From Chitinophagaceae bacterium (lineage in GTDB: Bacteria > Bacteroidota > Bacteroidia > Chitinophagales > UBA10324), in contig JADJAG010000007.1 of NCBI GenBank assembly GCA_016704325.1, positions 124,001 to 188,000 on the forward strand: DNA of 64,000 nucleotides, read 5' to 3'. A program made the translations under genes and the position numbers. The notes below the pieces were generated by a model, which did no database searches, was not told the origin of the DNA, and saw only the letters and a list, made by a program, of their open reading frames with translations. Positions 7,365 to 15,506 of the stretch are shown here, one piece after another. The first letter of the stretch is position 1. Each line of letters begins with the position of its first letter.

Positions 7365-9773
7365 GTGGCTACCGTTACATTCCAAAAAGTTTACGACACG
7401 GATGAAGAAGTATATAACCATGCATCTCATTACAGCTACGACATTGCAGGAAACGTAAAAACATTGGTACAGGATGTTCCGGAACTGGAAGACTATGTCC
7501 AGCGATTTAAACGAATTGATTACGAGTATGATCTTATCAGCGGTAAAGTAAACAAGGTCCATTATGAGAAAGATTCTGTGGACCAGTTTATTCATCAATA
7601 TGCGTATGATGAAGAGAACCGTTTAATCCAGGCCAAAACCAGTGCCGATGGACTGCTTTGGGATATAGATGCTGATTACCAGTATTATGCCCATGGCCCA
7701 TTAGCCCGCATAGAACTTGGAGAACGACAAGTACAGGGCATTGACTATGCTTATACCCTTCAGGGATGGTTAAAAGGCATCAATGGTCTTGATCTTAACT
7801 TGTTCCGGGATATGGGAAGAGACGGAAATACCGGCGCCTCAGCTAACAAAAAGATTGGGCGCGATGTGTATGGAATGGTAATTAGCTACTTCGAAGACGA
7901 CTACTACCCGGCCGGAGGCAATTCAAGAAACTTTGAACCTTCTTATTCACCCTCATCGTTTAGCAGTGCAAGCCCCAGTCTCTATAACGGCAATATCCGC
8001 AACATTGGCTACACGATCAAAGGACTTACCCCACTTACCATCGGCTATGCCTATAAGTATGATCAATTAAACCGGCTTGCTGAGGTCAAACCGTATGATA
8101 CCTTTAACTCCAGCAACTACAAATGGAGTACCAGTGGCAGTGCCATGACCTCCTACAAAGAAGAGCTCAGCTATGATGCAAATGGAAATATTCTTACGTA
8201 TCTTCGTAAAGGAGCTCCCTCGCAGGTCAACATGGATAACATGACGTATAACTATGTTTCAGGCACCAATAAATTGGTTCAGGTAGAAGATGCAGTGAGC
8301 GCTTCAAATTATTCCATTGACATTGATCAACAGGTGAGCACCAATTACCTGTATGATAATTCCGGGAACCTGATAAAGGATAAAAAAGAGAAACTCGATA
8401 TCACCTGGACGGCCTACGGAAAGGTAGATTCTATATACAACGATAATACAGACCTTGCTATTAATTTCAATTATGATGCTTCACAGAACAGGTTGTCAAA
8501 GCGGGTGATCACCACAGCTAGTAGCGACACCGTCACCAGCTACTACATTCGTGATGCCCAGGGAAATATAATGGCCATTTATGAGCTTAGAGACGATACG
8601 GTCAGATGGATCGAACAGGATTTGTATGGCAGTTCACGGCTTGGAGTACTAAATCCTGATTCAGTAGTGTATCCACCAACCACCTATTCCCAGTTTTTTC
8701 ATCATCTGCAAGGCAAAAAGCAATACGAGCTCACTAATCATCTGGGAAATGTTTTAACTACGATAAATGATCGAAAGATTGGCCAGGATACTGCCACCGG
8801 CGATGGCTTATATGACTATTGGGTTGCTGCTCAAATCAGTGGTCAGGATTACTATTCGGGCGGGATGGTAATGCCGGAGAGGAATTTTAGTACGGCCCAT
8901 TACCGTTTTGGATTTAACACACAGGAGAAGGTAGATGAAATTTCAGGAGCCGGAAACCATAATACTGCACTGTTTTGGGAGTATGATACACGATTAGTTA
9001 GAAGATGGAATATCGACCCGCGACAAAATCAATCTTTAAGTGGATACGTTTGCCTAAATGATAATCCAATTTGGAATTCTGATTTTTCTGGTGATTCGCC
9101 AATAGTTCAGATCCAACAGTTTCCTCACATTCAGTCATCATTCAGCGACGCATATCTGTCTCAAAATAATCCTGATAAGTACCCTTTACTAATGAAAAAT
9201 ACCTCAATTGATGAGGCTATTGAAATTGATCAGGACCTTTTAGGAGCATTTAGCAGTGTAGCCTCAATTGTTTATGGAGGACCAATAGGAATTGGAATAG
9301 GAATAACTGGTTTGGGGTTATCATTTTCAAAGCTCGCTGCTAATTTTATGCCTGATGCAAATCAGAGCACTATTGAAAAAACTCCAGATGACTTATTTGG
9401 AGCACTGGGTTTCGCAATTGATAATACAAGGGCACAGCTAAATCAAACAACTGTCAATAAAACTTTTGAAGCTTCATTTTCATTAGTAGGATCACTTGCA
9501 ACATCTGGCAAATCCCTAGTATCATCTCCTCTTTTACCTAGGACTTTTAATCAACTAGCTGATAAAAGTGCCAGTTTGCTTGATTTAACAAATACAACAA
9601 TCAGGTCATACTCGCAACTTGCAAATCAATTCCAAATAAATTCAGTTGCTAATTACACTACAGTTATTACAAACACTACTATCAATAACCCGGTAAACTT
9701 CGAAGCTTCACATATTCCTTCAACGAAGGTTACGGTAGAACAAGTTCAGGCTATTAAGAATTGGCTCCACTAA
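7365..9773 (+). CDS. RHS/YD-repeat protein, 5'-truncated, with variable C-terminal tip
   Basis: An 802-residue piece of an RHS/YD-repeat protein, a family that encapsulates C-terminal toxins and delivers them to competitor cells. YD-type repeats are clear: YSYDIAGN (about 23), YKYDQLNRL (about 227), LSYDANGNIL (about 268), YLYDNSGNL (about 327) and FNYDASQNRL (about 367). The core ends with LTNHLGNVLTTIND, then DYYSGGMVMPERNF and WEYDTRLVRRWNIDP (about 545), a known Bacteroidota variant of the RHS-associated core. Beyond about residue 580 is a tip I do not recognise, with a Gly-rich hydrophobic stretch around GIGIGITGLGL. There is no signal peptide, start codon context or N-terminal half: the frame opens at a GTG just after a stop, so the gene is cut at its 5' end. 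Confidence 0.8.
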   Translation: MATVTFQKVYDTDEEVYNHASHYSYDIAGNVKTLVQDVPELEDYVQRFKRIDYEYDLISGKVNKVHYEKDSVDQFIHQYAYDEENRLIQAKTSADGLLWDIDADYQYYAHGPLARIELGERQVQGIDYAYTLQGWLKGINGLDLNLFRDMGRDGNTGASANKKIGRDVYGMVISYFEDDYYPAGGNSRNFEPSYSPSSFSSASPSLYNGNIRNIGYTIKGLTPLTIGYAYKYDQLNRLAEVKPYDTFNSSNYKWSTSGSAMTSYKEELSYDANGNILTYLRKGAPSQVNMDNMTYNYVSGTNKLVQVEDAVSASNYSIDIDQQVSTNYLYDNSGNLIKDKKEKLDITWTAYGKVDSIYNDNTDLAINFNYDASQNRLSKRVITTASSDTVTSYYIRDAQGNIMAIYELRDDTVRWIEQDLYGSSRLGVLNPDSVVYPPTTYSQFFHHLQGKKQYELTNHLGNVLTTINDRKIGQDTATGDGLYDYWVAAQISGQDYYSGGMVMPERNFSTAHYRFGFNTQEKVDEISGAGNHNTALFWEYDTRLVRRWNIDPRQNQSLSGYVCLNDNPIWNSDFSGDSPIVQIQQFPHIQSSFSDAYLSQNNPDKYPLLMKNTSIDEAIEIDQDLLGAFSSVASIVYGGPIGIGIGITGLGLSFSKLAANFMPDANQSTIEKTPDDLFGALGFAIDNTRAQLNQTTVNKTFEASFSLVGSLATSGKSLVSSPLLPRTFNQLADKSASLLDLTNTTIRSYSQLANQFQINSVANYTTVITNTTINNPVNFEASHIPSTKVTVEQVQAIKNWLH

Positions 9774-9791
9774 AAATGTTAATATTCATTC

Positions 9792-10289
9792 ATGATTATT
9801 GAAAAAAATAACTCTGGCTTTTTTAAAAGAATTCTGAATCAAGGCCTAAATTTTGTAACAGTAGCCGCTATCATATTAATCGCACTTTTATATATAAACT
9901 TTAATGACGGGTGGTTATTTCCCCTCAGATTAATACTTGGTCTCTATTCAGCCTTTTTTATTTATTCATTCGTTCAGATAGTACTAATGAATAAGTATCT
10001 TATTACTAGAATTGAATCTAAGGTGGATAATTTAAACATTCATTTTTATTGCTTTAGGAGGCCTCAAATGCGGGAATACAAGATGGAGAATATTAAAATT
10101 AAAATTGATTTTGAAAGCTTGAATACACGTGGAGGGAAGAGATATGTTTTAATACTAAAAAACAAGGACGAAATTATTTGCAAACAATATCAGATTGGAG
10201 GATGGCAGATTTCAGAATTTAAATCACTATTTTATGAGATTAAATCTTTGCAGGGAAAAACTGGCTATATAAATTCTGTATGTGAATAA
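9792..10289 (+). CDS. Membrane protein, candidate immunity protein for the RHS tip
   Basis: A 165-residue protein with two probable membrane helices at about 21-36 and 42-65, followed by a charged, beta-rich cytoplasmic domain with repeated KIKIDFESL-like stretches. It starts 18 bases after the RHS stop on the same strand. In polymorphic toxin systems the gene directly downstream of the toxin tip normally encodes its immunity protein, and a membrane immunity protein would fit a toxin acting at the inner membrane. That role is inferred from position alone. No named family is recognised. Base composition is AT-rich like the rest of the island. Confidence 0.6.
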   Translation: MIIEKNNSGFFKRILNQGLNFVTVAAIILIALLYINFNDGWLFPLRLILGLYSAFFIYSFVQIVLMNKYLITRIESKVDNLNIHFYCFRRPQMREYKMENIKIKIDFESLNTRGGKRYVLILKNKDEIICKQYQIGGWQISEFKSLFYEIKSLQGKTGYINSVCE

Positions 10290-10517
10290 TGGTGATGAAA
10301 TATACATCTGCAATTTTGGTTCCTGGATGCCATAGCTTTCGGAAAAAGGACGGCATTAGAAACCTATTGAAAGTCCATTCAACTTTCGGCAATACTTATC
10401 AAACTTTCATCTGGAGGATAATGAAGAAATTAGTAACAGAGTCGCTAAATTAGTGCCTATTATGAAAGACAGATTAAGCTGTTATCTCAAGAAATGAAAA
10501 TTCAAAAATTTTAATCG

Positions 10518-10916
10518 ATGAAGTCTCTTTTTGTTTTGTTCTTATCATGGATACTTTATTCTGCTTGTGATGTTGGATTTTCAGATAAAGACTTATACGG
10601 AACATATGTGCCCTTTAACTATATAAACACATTTGATAGCATCCAACTAAATGCTCGTCGAGTTTATTTAAGAAAAGTATATGATAAGAGCGGTAAAAAG
10701 GTTTTAGATATGTCAGGTAAGTGGGAAATGAAAGATGCCAATGAAATTCAGTTTTACTCCTTCTTTCAAAATCTAGACCGGGATATTTCATTGTACCCCG
10801 AACTATTAAGTGATACAACTGGCGGAGTGAGTACAATCTTTCAAACTGATGGAACTACTATTCGCTTTTGCATCGGACATTACGAAAATAGCAATTGTTA
10901 CAAGAGAATCGAATGA
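10518..10916 (+). CDS. Putative lipoprotein in the RHS island
   Basis: A 132-residue protein starting MKSLFVLFLSWILYSAC, a short hydrophobic leader ending in a cysteine (C17) that could be lipidated, although tyrosine at -3 is unusual for a lipobox. The mature part carries GTYVPFNYINTFDSIQL and GKWEM, a layout of the small beta-barrel lipoproteins common in Bacteroidota RHS clusters. Its 3' end overlaps, on the opposite strand, the stub of a third RHS tip (10898-10978). It could be a second immunity protein, but no partner toxin is next to it on the same strand apart from the RHS tip 745 bases upstream. Function not established. Confidence 0.55.
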   Translation: MKSLFVLFLSWILYSACDVGFSDKDLYGTYVPFNYINTFDSIQLNARRVYLRKVYDKSGKKVLDMSGKWEMKDANEIQFYSFFQNLDRDISLYPELLSDTTGGVSTIFQTDGTTIRFCIGHYENSNCYKRIE

Positions 10917-10978
10917 TTATACATTGTAGGTCTGGAAATCGACTTATCATACAGAAGATGAACTATGCTCAAATTCAT
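10898..10978 (-). pseudogene. 5' stub of a third orphan RHS tip
   Basis: On the minus strand the ATG at 10978 opens a frame reading MNLSIVHLLYDKS, closely matching MNLSLAYLLYDNPS at the start of the intact tip at 14095. Homology at the DNA level covers about 10944-11015 against 14061-14135, including sequence upstream of the start. The frame ends after 26 codons without any RHS core, so this is the cut-off beginning of a lost cassette. Confidence 0.6.
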
Positions 10979-11255
10979 ACCGAATCTAGCGTATTAGTGC
11001 ATGAAACTTAGGCATTTTTATCATTGAAGCTTGTAAGAAAAGGTAAATAATGAAAAGCAGATCGCGCACTCGTTTACCACTCACTTAGCTTGGCTGCAAA
11101 CGAGCGCGAGTCAGGGGAAATTATTGGAAGAACATTTTATAAGTAATTTTCCGTCTCCTTGTACACACCAATCAGGAGATTGAGGAAAGTACTACTTAAG
11201 CTAGTATGCGAGACTTTGATGATTTATCTCAATTTCACTTTGTTGAGGAAAAAGC
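10979..11255. other. Intergenic DNA between opposing island genes
   Basis: No gene recognised. It contains an inverted repeat CTCGTTT/AAACGAG (in about 11068-11106) flanked by further CGCG matches, and the upstream part of the RHS-tip repeat. It is probably debris of earlier cassettes. Confidence 0.4.
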
Positions 11256-11606
11256 TTATATTGTAGTTATTTTAAATATATATATTTGTTTGTAATATAC
11301 ATTGTTAATATTTATTTCAAGAGGAAAAATTGCATACACGATTTTTACTTTTTTCAAACACGCATTGTTACATTTATACGCTAGATCGTCGTTGTGAGTA
11401 ATTTTTCTGTAGTTATTAATCCATTTCCATTTTGGATTTGTGTCGCTAAAGTTTAAGCTATCTAAAGATACATTTTGACCTTCAGTTGAATAGAGTACAT
11501 ATTCTTTGCTGATAAAAACGTATCCATGTTCGACTTTCACATTTAAGGAGATGCAAATTGCTATAACAATTATGAATGCAATACTAAATAAAAATCTATT
11601 TTTCAT
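11256..11606 (-). CDS. Candidate immunity protein for the metalloprotease RHS tip
   Basis: A 116-residue protein with an N-terminal hydrophobic segment (about 5-22) that is either a signal peptide or a membrane anchor, then a small domain containing a cysteine pair (YKCNNACLKK). Its ATG follows the stop codon of the metalloprotease-tip gene with no gap, so the two are translated together. Position and size fit a periplasmic immunity protein that would protect against a protease toxin. No known family recognised, so the role is inference from context. Confidence 0.6.
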   Translation of the reverse strand: MKNRFLFSIAFIIVIAICISLNVKVEHGYVFISKEYVLYSTEGQNVSLDSLNFSDTNPKWKWINNYRKITHNDDLAYKCNNACLKKVKIVYAIFPLEININNVYYKQIYIFKITTI

Positions 11607-12566
11607 TTAAGGGTCTATTTTAGTTTCACAATCATCAGTACATTTTTCAACTATTGGTTTAATCATTTCATCGATATTTCTCTGCTGAACTTTGCCGGGA
11701 TTGCCAGGATCATATGCACCCATAACATTACCTTCCCAACCCTGTTGAGGTAAAATTTCCCATTCATCATCATAATATTTAACTTTAGGGATTCTTCTGG
11801 CGATATAACGATCGATCAATCCGAATAAATGACCGACTTCATGCGCCCAAACTGATTTATCAACATCTGCTCTCCAAACGCCTTCGTCACCGCCTACTAC
11901 AAAAGCTAAATCCTCGGGACCATTCTTATCACTTAATTTTTCTTGTTCCGCTTGGTCTTTAGTTACTTTTATGAAATTATCAGTATTTAAGGGATTATAG
12001 GCTCCAGAAAAATATCCTGGTTCTTTGGTTGGATTATCTGTATTATAAACTTCAACTCTAATATCAAATTTAACACTATAAACTTTGCTGGATTTCTTGT
12101 CAGTGTAACTCCATGATTTTCCATTTTCATCTTTTGACCAGGCTCCCATAATTGCAGTTTGCATTTCAGCTGTCTTTTCAGATGTTGCTCCCGATCCATA
12201 GATATATATTGTGGTAGAAATAGTAATGTCTTTACCCTTAATTGTTACTCTGGCATCTTTTCCGGTCGGATCATTAAAGTAAATTGGGTTATTTTCAAAT
12301 GCATTGTAGGGACTCAAATTGGGATACTTTGCCTGTAGTGGATCTACACTCAACCATCTATTTATTCGGGAATCGTAAATCCTGTTGCCAAAATCTAAAC
12401 TATTCCCGCTTCCCTTAATTTCATTATCTAATTCCTTTCCATTGAATCCAAACCCATAGTTTTCATAGGAGAAACTCCTCACTGGCATTACCATCCCGCC
12501 CGGATAGTAATCTTTAAAGGTGAAATCATTTCTGAAAGCTGAATTTTCCAGATTAGTAATATTCAT
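11607..12566 (-). CDS. Orphan RHS tip with zinc-metalloprotease toxin domain
   Basis: A 319-residue orphan cassette. The first part (about 20-95) is the end of an RHS core: DYYPGGMVMPVRSF, FGFNGKELDNE, IYDSRINRWLSVDPL and YNAFENNPIYFNDPTG. The rest is a tip with HEVGHLFGLID at about 237-247, an HExxHxxGxxD zinc site like that of metzincin-type peptidases, so the predicted activity is proteolysis. Frame and homology favour the ATG at 12566 over a TTG at 12572. There is no signal peptide and no repeat-rich shell, so it can act only if recombined onto a full RHS protein, or as a silent donor. An immunity-like gene abuts it. Confidence 0.75.
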   Translation of the reverse strand: MNITNLENSAFRNDFTFKDYYPGGMVMPVRSFSYENYGFGFNGKELDNEIKGSGNSLDFGNRIYDSRINRWLSVDPLQAKYPNLSPYNAFENNPIYFNDPTGKDARVTIKGKDITISTTIYIYGSGATSEKTAEMQTAIMGAWSKDENGKSWSYTDKKSSKVYSVKFDIRVEVYNTDNPTKEPGYFSGAYNPLNTDNFIKVTKDQAEQEKLSDKNGPEDLAFVVGGDEGVWRADVDKSVWAHEVGHLFGLIDRYIARRIPKVKYYDDEWEILPQQGWEGNVMGAYDPGNPGKVQQRNIDEMIKPIVEKCTDDCETKIDP

Positions 12567-12674
12567 ACTCAAATTAAGTTTTGTTCATGCCTACTTAAAT
12601 TTTAGCAGCCGTTTTACTTCTGATTATGTAGATTTCAATTGTGAAAATGCCGAGGACAACTCAGTGTGGTATTT

Positions 12675-13040
12675 TTAATGTAAAGGCAATTTCCCCCATC
12701 CTTCTGGTGGAGCATGTACACTATCGGAAACTGGATGGTCAAACAGTATTTCACTGTTGTCGGGATTAGGGGGGTAATAGCGTACATAAAACCGTTTACC
12801 CATTACTTGAGATGGTTTATAGCTATGAGGGGTTGCTAATCCACTATATTGAATTCCATCTACATTATAGTCGAAGTAATAATAATACCTAAAGCTTCTA
12901 GTATTAGATTCAGTTACTAAACCGATAGTATATTTACTATCACTCTCTAATTTTTTATTATCCACAATCAACTTGCCGGCTATCAAAATAATTGTGACAA
13001 ATAAAGCAATAGCGAATAACTTATTGAACCATTTCATCAT
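12675..13040 (-). CDS. Small membrane-anchored protein, candidate immunity protein
   Basis: A 121-residue protein with one N-terminal membrane helix (about 7-25) and an extracytoplasmic beta-rich domain containing GLVTESNTRSFRYYYYFDY, GKRFYVRYYPPNPDNSEIL and PPEGW. I recognise this as a recurring small-protein type in Bacteroidota, often near RHS genes, without assigned function. Its ATG overlaps the TGA of the preceding RHS-tip gene (ATGA), so translation is coupled. That makes immunity to the 13037-14095 tip the most economical reading, although the protein type is widespread and may do something more general. Confidence 0.62.
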   Translation of the reverse strand: MMKWFNKLFAIALFVTIILIAGKLIVDNKKLESDSKYTIGLVTESNTRSFRYYYYFDYNVDGIQYSGLATPHSYKPSQVMGKRFYVRYYPPNPDNSEILFDHPVSDSVHAPPEGWGKLPLH

Positions 13041-14095
13041 TTTGTTTCTATCGCTTCTTGAATCCCTTCTTCTCCCACCGTTGTTGGAAGTGTAGTTAAA
13101 GTTTCCATTGTAACCCTTTCCAATCCCTCTCTTATTAATGGACTGACAGTATTCATTGAAGCATTACCGGCTGCACCCCATAAAACTGTATTAGCAAAGT
13201 TGGCGGCATATTCGGCATCCAACGGTGCGACCGAGCCAAAAAATTCCCGTTTTTCAAAGTCATATCCTAAACTTAATGTTGTATTCAATGTAGCATTACC
13301 TAGAGCTTTTCCGAGAACGGCATCTCCAGCAACATCTATAGCATCAATCTGTTTATGAGCAGCTAGCTGAGTTAAAGCGCTGATTACACCTTTTAATCCA
13401 GCGTATCTAGTGCCGAAACCAATTAACGCTGTCGCTGTACCAGCCTCCAAACTAAATCCCATCGTACCAATCGCCATAAAGGCACCCGCTACAGTTTTTT
13501 GCCCAAAATCTGCAAAGGCATACATGTTTTCCTGTCTGACCCGCTCAGTAGTTTTATACTCCATCCAACGTCCTGACCAGTTTCCATTCTCATCCTTATT
13601 TTGGCCTGTAAACTGCCCTTCACTTCCGTCATTGTTTTGCCAATAAAACCAGTTGGCACTATTCGGCCGATTCATTATAGTATGATATTGTTCGGTTAAA
13701 TTATCATAAACAGTATAAACTGTGTATTGCCATTTGGTCGTTGTTTCATCACCCCAAATTAATTCATCCATATAACTCTTTGGTTCGGCTCCATCCCGGT
13801 CAATATTACCTATCGGACTATTACCTGCAAACTGATAGGGACTATACCAAGGATAATCTTTTGTGAGAGGGTCTACTGAAAAAAACCGACCTAACCGCTT
13901 ATCATAAAATCTCAATCCATAGTCTTGATAACCAATATTTGCGTCAGTATCATCCTCTTTTCCATTGAATGAAAAACGATAATCAAGTGACTGATAATTC
14001 CGTCCGGGCATTACCATCCCGCCCGAATAGTAATCTTTTTCGCTCAAATCCTTACTGGGATTATCATACAGAAGATAGGCTAGGCTCAAATTCAT
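13037..14095 (-). CDS. Orphan RHS tip with uncharacterised C-terminal domain
   Basis: A 352-residue cassette. It opens with the RHS-core end: DYYSGGMVMPGRNY, YRFSFNGKEDD, YGLRFYDKRLGRFFSVDPL and YQFAGNSPIGNIDRDG (to about residue 103). The remaining ~250 residues are a tip I do not recognise. It has two Gly/Ala-rich hydrophobic stretches (around AGAFMAIGTMGFSLEAG and LIGFGTRYAGLKGVISAL) that suggest membrane insertion or a helical pretoxin segment. It lacks a leader and repeat shell, so it is an orphan tip like the one at 11607. It lies next to a recombinase remnant and is followed by an overlapping immunity-like gene. Confidence 0.72.
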   Translation of the reverse strand: MNLSLAYLLYDNPSKDLSEKDYYSGGMVMPGRNYQSLDYRFSFNGKEDDTDANIGYQDYGLRFYDKRLGRFFSVDPLTKDYPWYSPYQFAGNSPIGNIDRDGAEPKSYMDELIWGDETTTKWQYTVYTVYDNLTEQYHTIMNRPNSANWFYWQNNDGSEGQFTGQNKDENGNWSGRWMEYKTTERVRQENMYAFADFGQKTVAGAFMAIGTMGFSLEAGTATALIGFGTRYAGLKGVISALTQLAAHKQIDAIDVAGDAVLGKALGNATLNTTLSLGYDFEKREFFGSVAPLDAEYAANFANTVLWGAAGNASMNTVSPLIREGLERVTMETLTTLPTTVGEEGIQEAIETK

Positions 14096-14124
14096 GCCGA
14101 ATTTTGCTTATTTACGCATGAAAT

Positions 14125-15338
14125 TTAAGTATTCCTTACTAAATTTTGTTGCGAAAATTTAGTTTCTGAAAGTCGTTGATAAAAGGCTTCGGTTTCTTTG
14201 TCAATATAAGACTGAGCAAGAGCCACATACCTGAAAAATTCCTTGCTATTGGCTGAATGCCCTGATATTTTTCTTACCATATACTCTGTCATTCCTAAAG
14301 AAAGCATGGTGGTTATGGCTGTTCTCCTCATGGTATGAGAAGTCAGCAAGTCGCAAAAACGATGAGTTGTCTGGTTCTTTAGCTGCTTTCCAGGCGATTC
14401 AGAAATGCCTCTTCGACTGCGCATTTTTGCAAATCGATCAGTCCAACCGGCGGTTTGTGCAAGCAGTTTTATGTTCTTGTTGAGATTATAGTTAGTAATC
14501 ACTGGTAGCAGTTTTCTGTGCCGTTTGCAATGATATTTTTTGAGTATTTCGATGGCATAGTCCGGTAATTTTATGCGTGTTAAGGATTGTGTCTTCTTTG
14601 AGGTTACCTTCAGATAGTAACTATCATTGCTAATTTCAAGGTTTGATCCATTTAAGTTAAGCAAGTCAGAAACACGAAGCGCTACCGTACAACCAAATAT
14701 AAAAATATCCTTAGTCCTCTCGAGCCGAGGGCTAAGGGTTCCCTGAAACTGGTTATCATAAATCAGAAAGTTAAGCTGCTCCGGTGTTAGCACTATAATG
14801 GGAATTTCTTCACCTGGCACATAAAAGTTCTTATGAAACATGCCAACCCGTAATCCTATCTCATCATTAAGATAGTTAAAGAAAGTGCGTAGTATTTTAA
14901 TATTGCTTCCGACATAGTTGCAAGTAAACTGTTTGCCGGCATGTTTCTTTAATTGCTTTCAAAGGAATTACATAGCTGCATTCACTTCACACCTCCTGAG
15001 TGCCTCCGCCGAGAGGTTTTGCGAGGAGGTAAAGCGACACGGGCGCGGTGTTGAATGGATATTGAATATTGGATATTGAAATTTTCAACATTCAATATTC
15101 AACACTCAATAATCAATATTCAATTTGTCGAATATAGGTAGTCGGTAAACTTTTTGTAGAATTTGTTCCAGTAGTTCATTTCTACTGCAAGTTCTCTCTT
15201 GCTTAGTTTGGAGGTATCCCGTATTCTAATGGTGAATTTTGTAGCTGCCTGAAAATTAATCAGCAGCTTGTAGAGGTAATGGTAATTCTTAATGGTTGCC
15301 TCCTTTATTTTCCTGCCATTTTTGACGTAAGTATTACA
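14125..15338 (-). pseudogene. Tyrosine recombinase, split by a ~165-bp insert
   Basis: The catalytic half is open from 14958 to the stop at 14125 (first ATG at 14841, 238 codons). It has ALRVSDL (catalytic Arg), SKKTQS, HTMRRTA (HxxR), GHSANSKEF and a Tyr in FFRYVAL as nucleophile. The N-terminal SAM-like DNA-binding half reads in about 15126-15337 (IKEATIKNYHYLYKLL ... YWNKFYKKFTDYLY), then stops. The two halves are parts of one integrase separated by DNA at about 14959-15125 that holds a palindromic 7-bp array. The N-terminus is also cut where the PIN fragment begins. The catalytic half might still be made from the ATG at 14841, but without a DNA-binding arm it is unlikely to work. Confidence 0.8.
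14981..15125. repeat. Palindromic heptamer-phased insert within the recombinase
   Basis: It contains a CCTCC...GGAGG inverted repeat (about 14995-15029), then a long AT-rich imperfect palindrome of units such as GGATATT, GAATATT and their complements (15050-15124). A close relative lies at 22760-22852. It separates the two halves of the recombinase frame, so it was probably inserted or expanded there. Confidence 0.65.
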
Positions 15339-15339
15339 C

Positions 15340-15409
15340 GTGTATGCTCTATACTGCTGATGTTTATGACAATAAATTCGCAGATCCCACTATTGAAGGC
15401 ATTGCTGAC
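15340..15409 (+). pseudogene. Fragment of a PIN-domain toxin gene
   Basis: The frame at 15353 reads TADVYDNKFADPTIEGIAD, matching TTDVDDNKFEDAAIAGNAD in the broken PIN toxin at 6916-7319. Only this acidic-cluster segment remains. It joins directly to the flavoprotein fragment on its right. Confidence 0.65.
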
Positions 15410-15505
15410 TTTCAGGCGGGTATAATTTTCAACATACCCGGACATCCGGTTAGTTGCTGCCATTCATGAATGCAAAAGTCAATAGCAATTGATTGCATCA
15501 ACCAA
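15410..15505 (+). pseudogene. Diverged copy of the flavoprotein 3' end (island edge)
   Basis: This stretch aligns with 5829-5925, the last codons and trailer of the flavoprotein gene. GGYNFQH and TSG codons are readable, and 32 bases are identical (15471-15502 against 5891-5922). A gap of different length in the middle breaks the frame. It is the right-hand member of the direct repeat bounding the island. Confidence 0.75.
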
Positions 15506-15506
15506 T

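Noticed and set aside
6040..15505. Prophage
   Set aside because: No capsid, terminase, portal, tail or lysis genes are present; the recombinase remnant alone does not support a phage.
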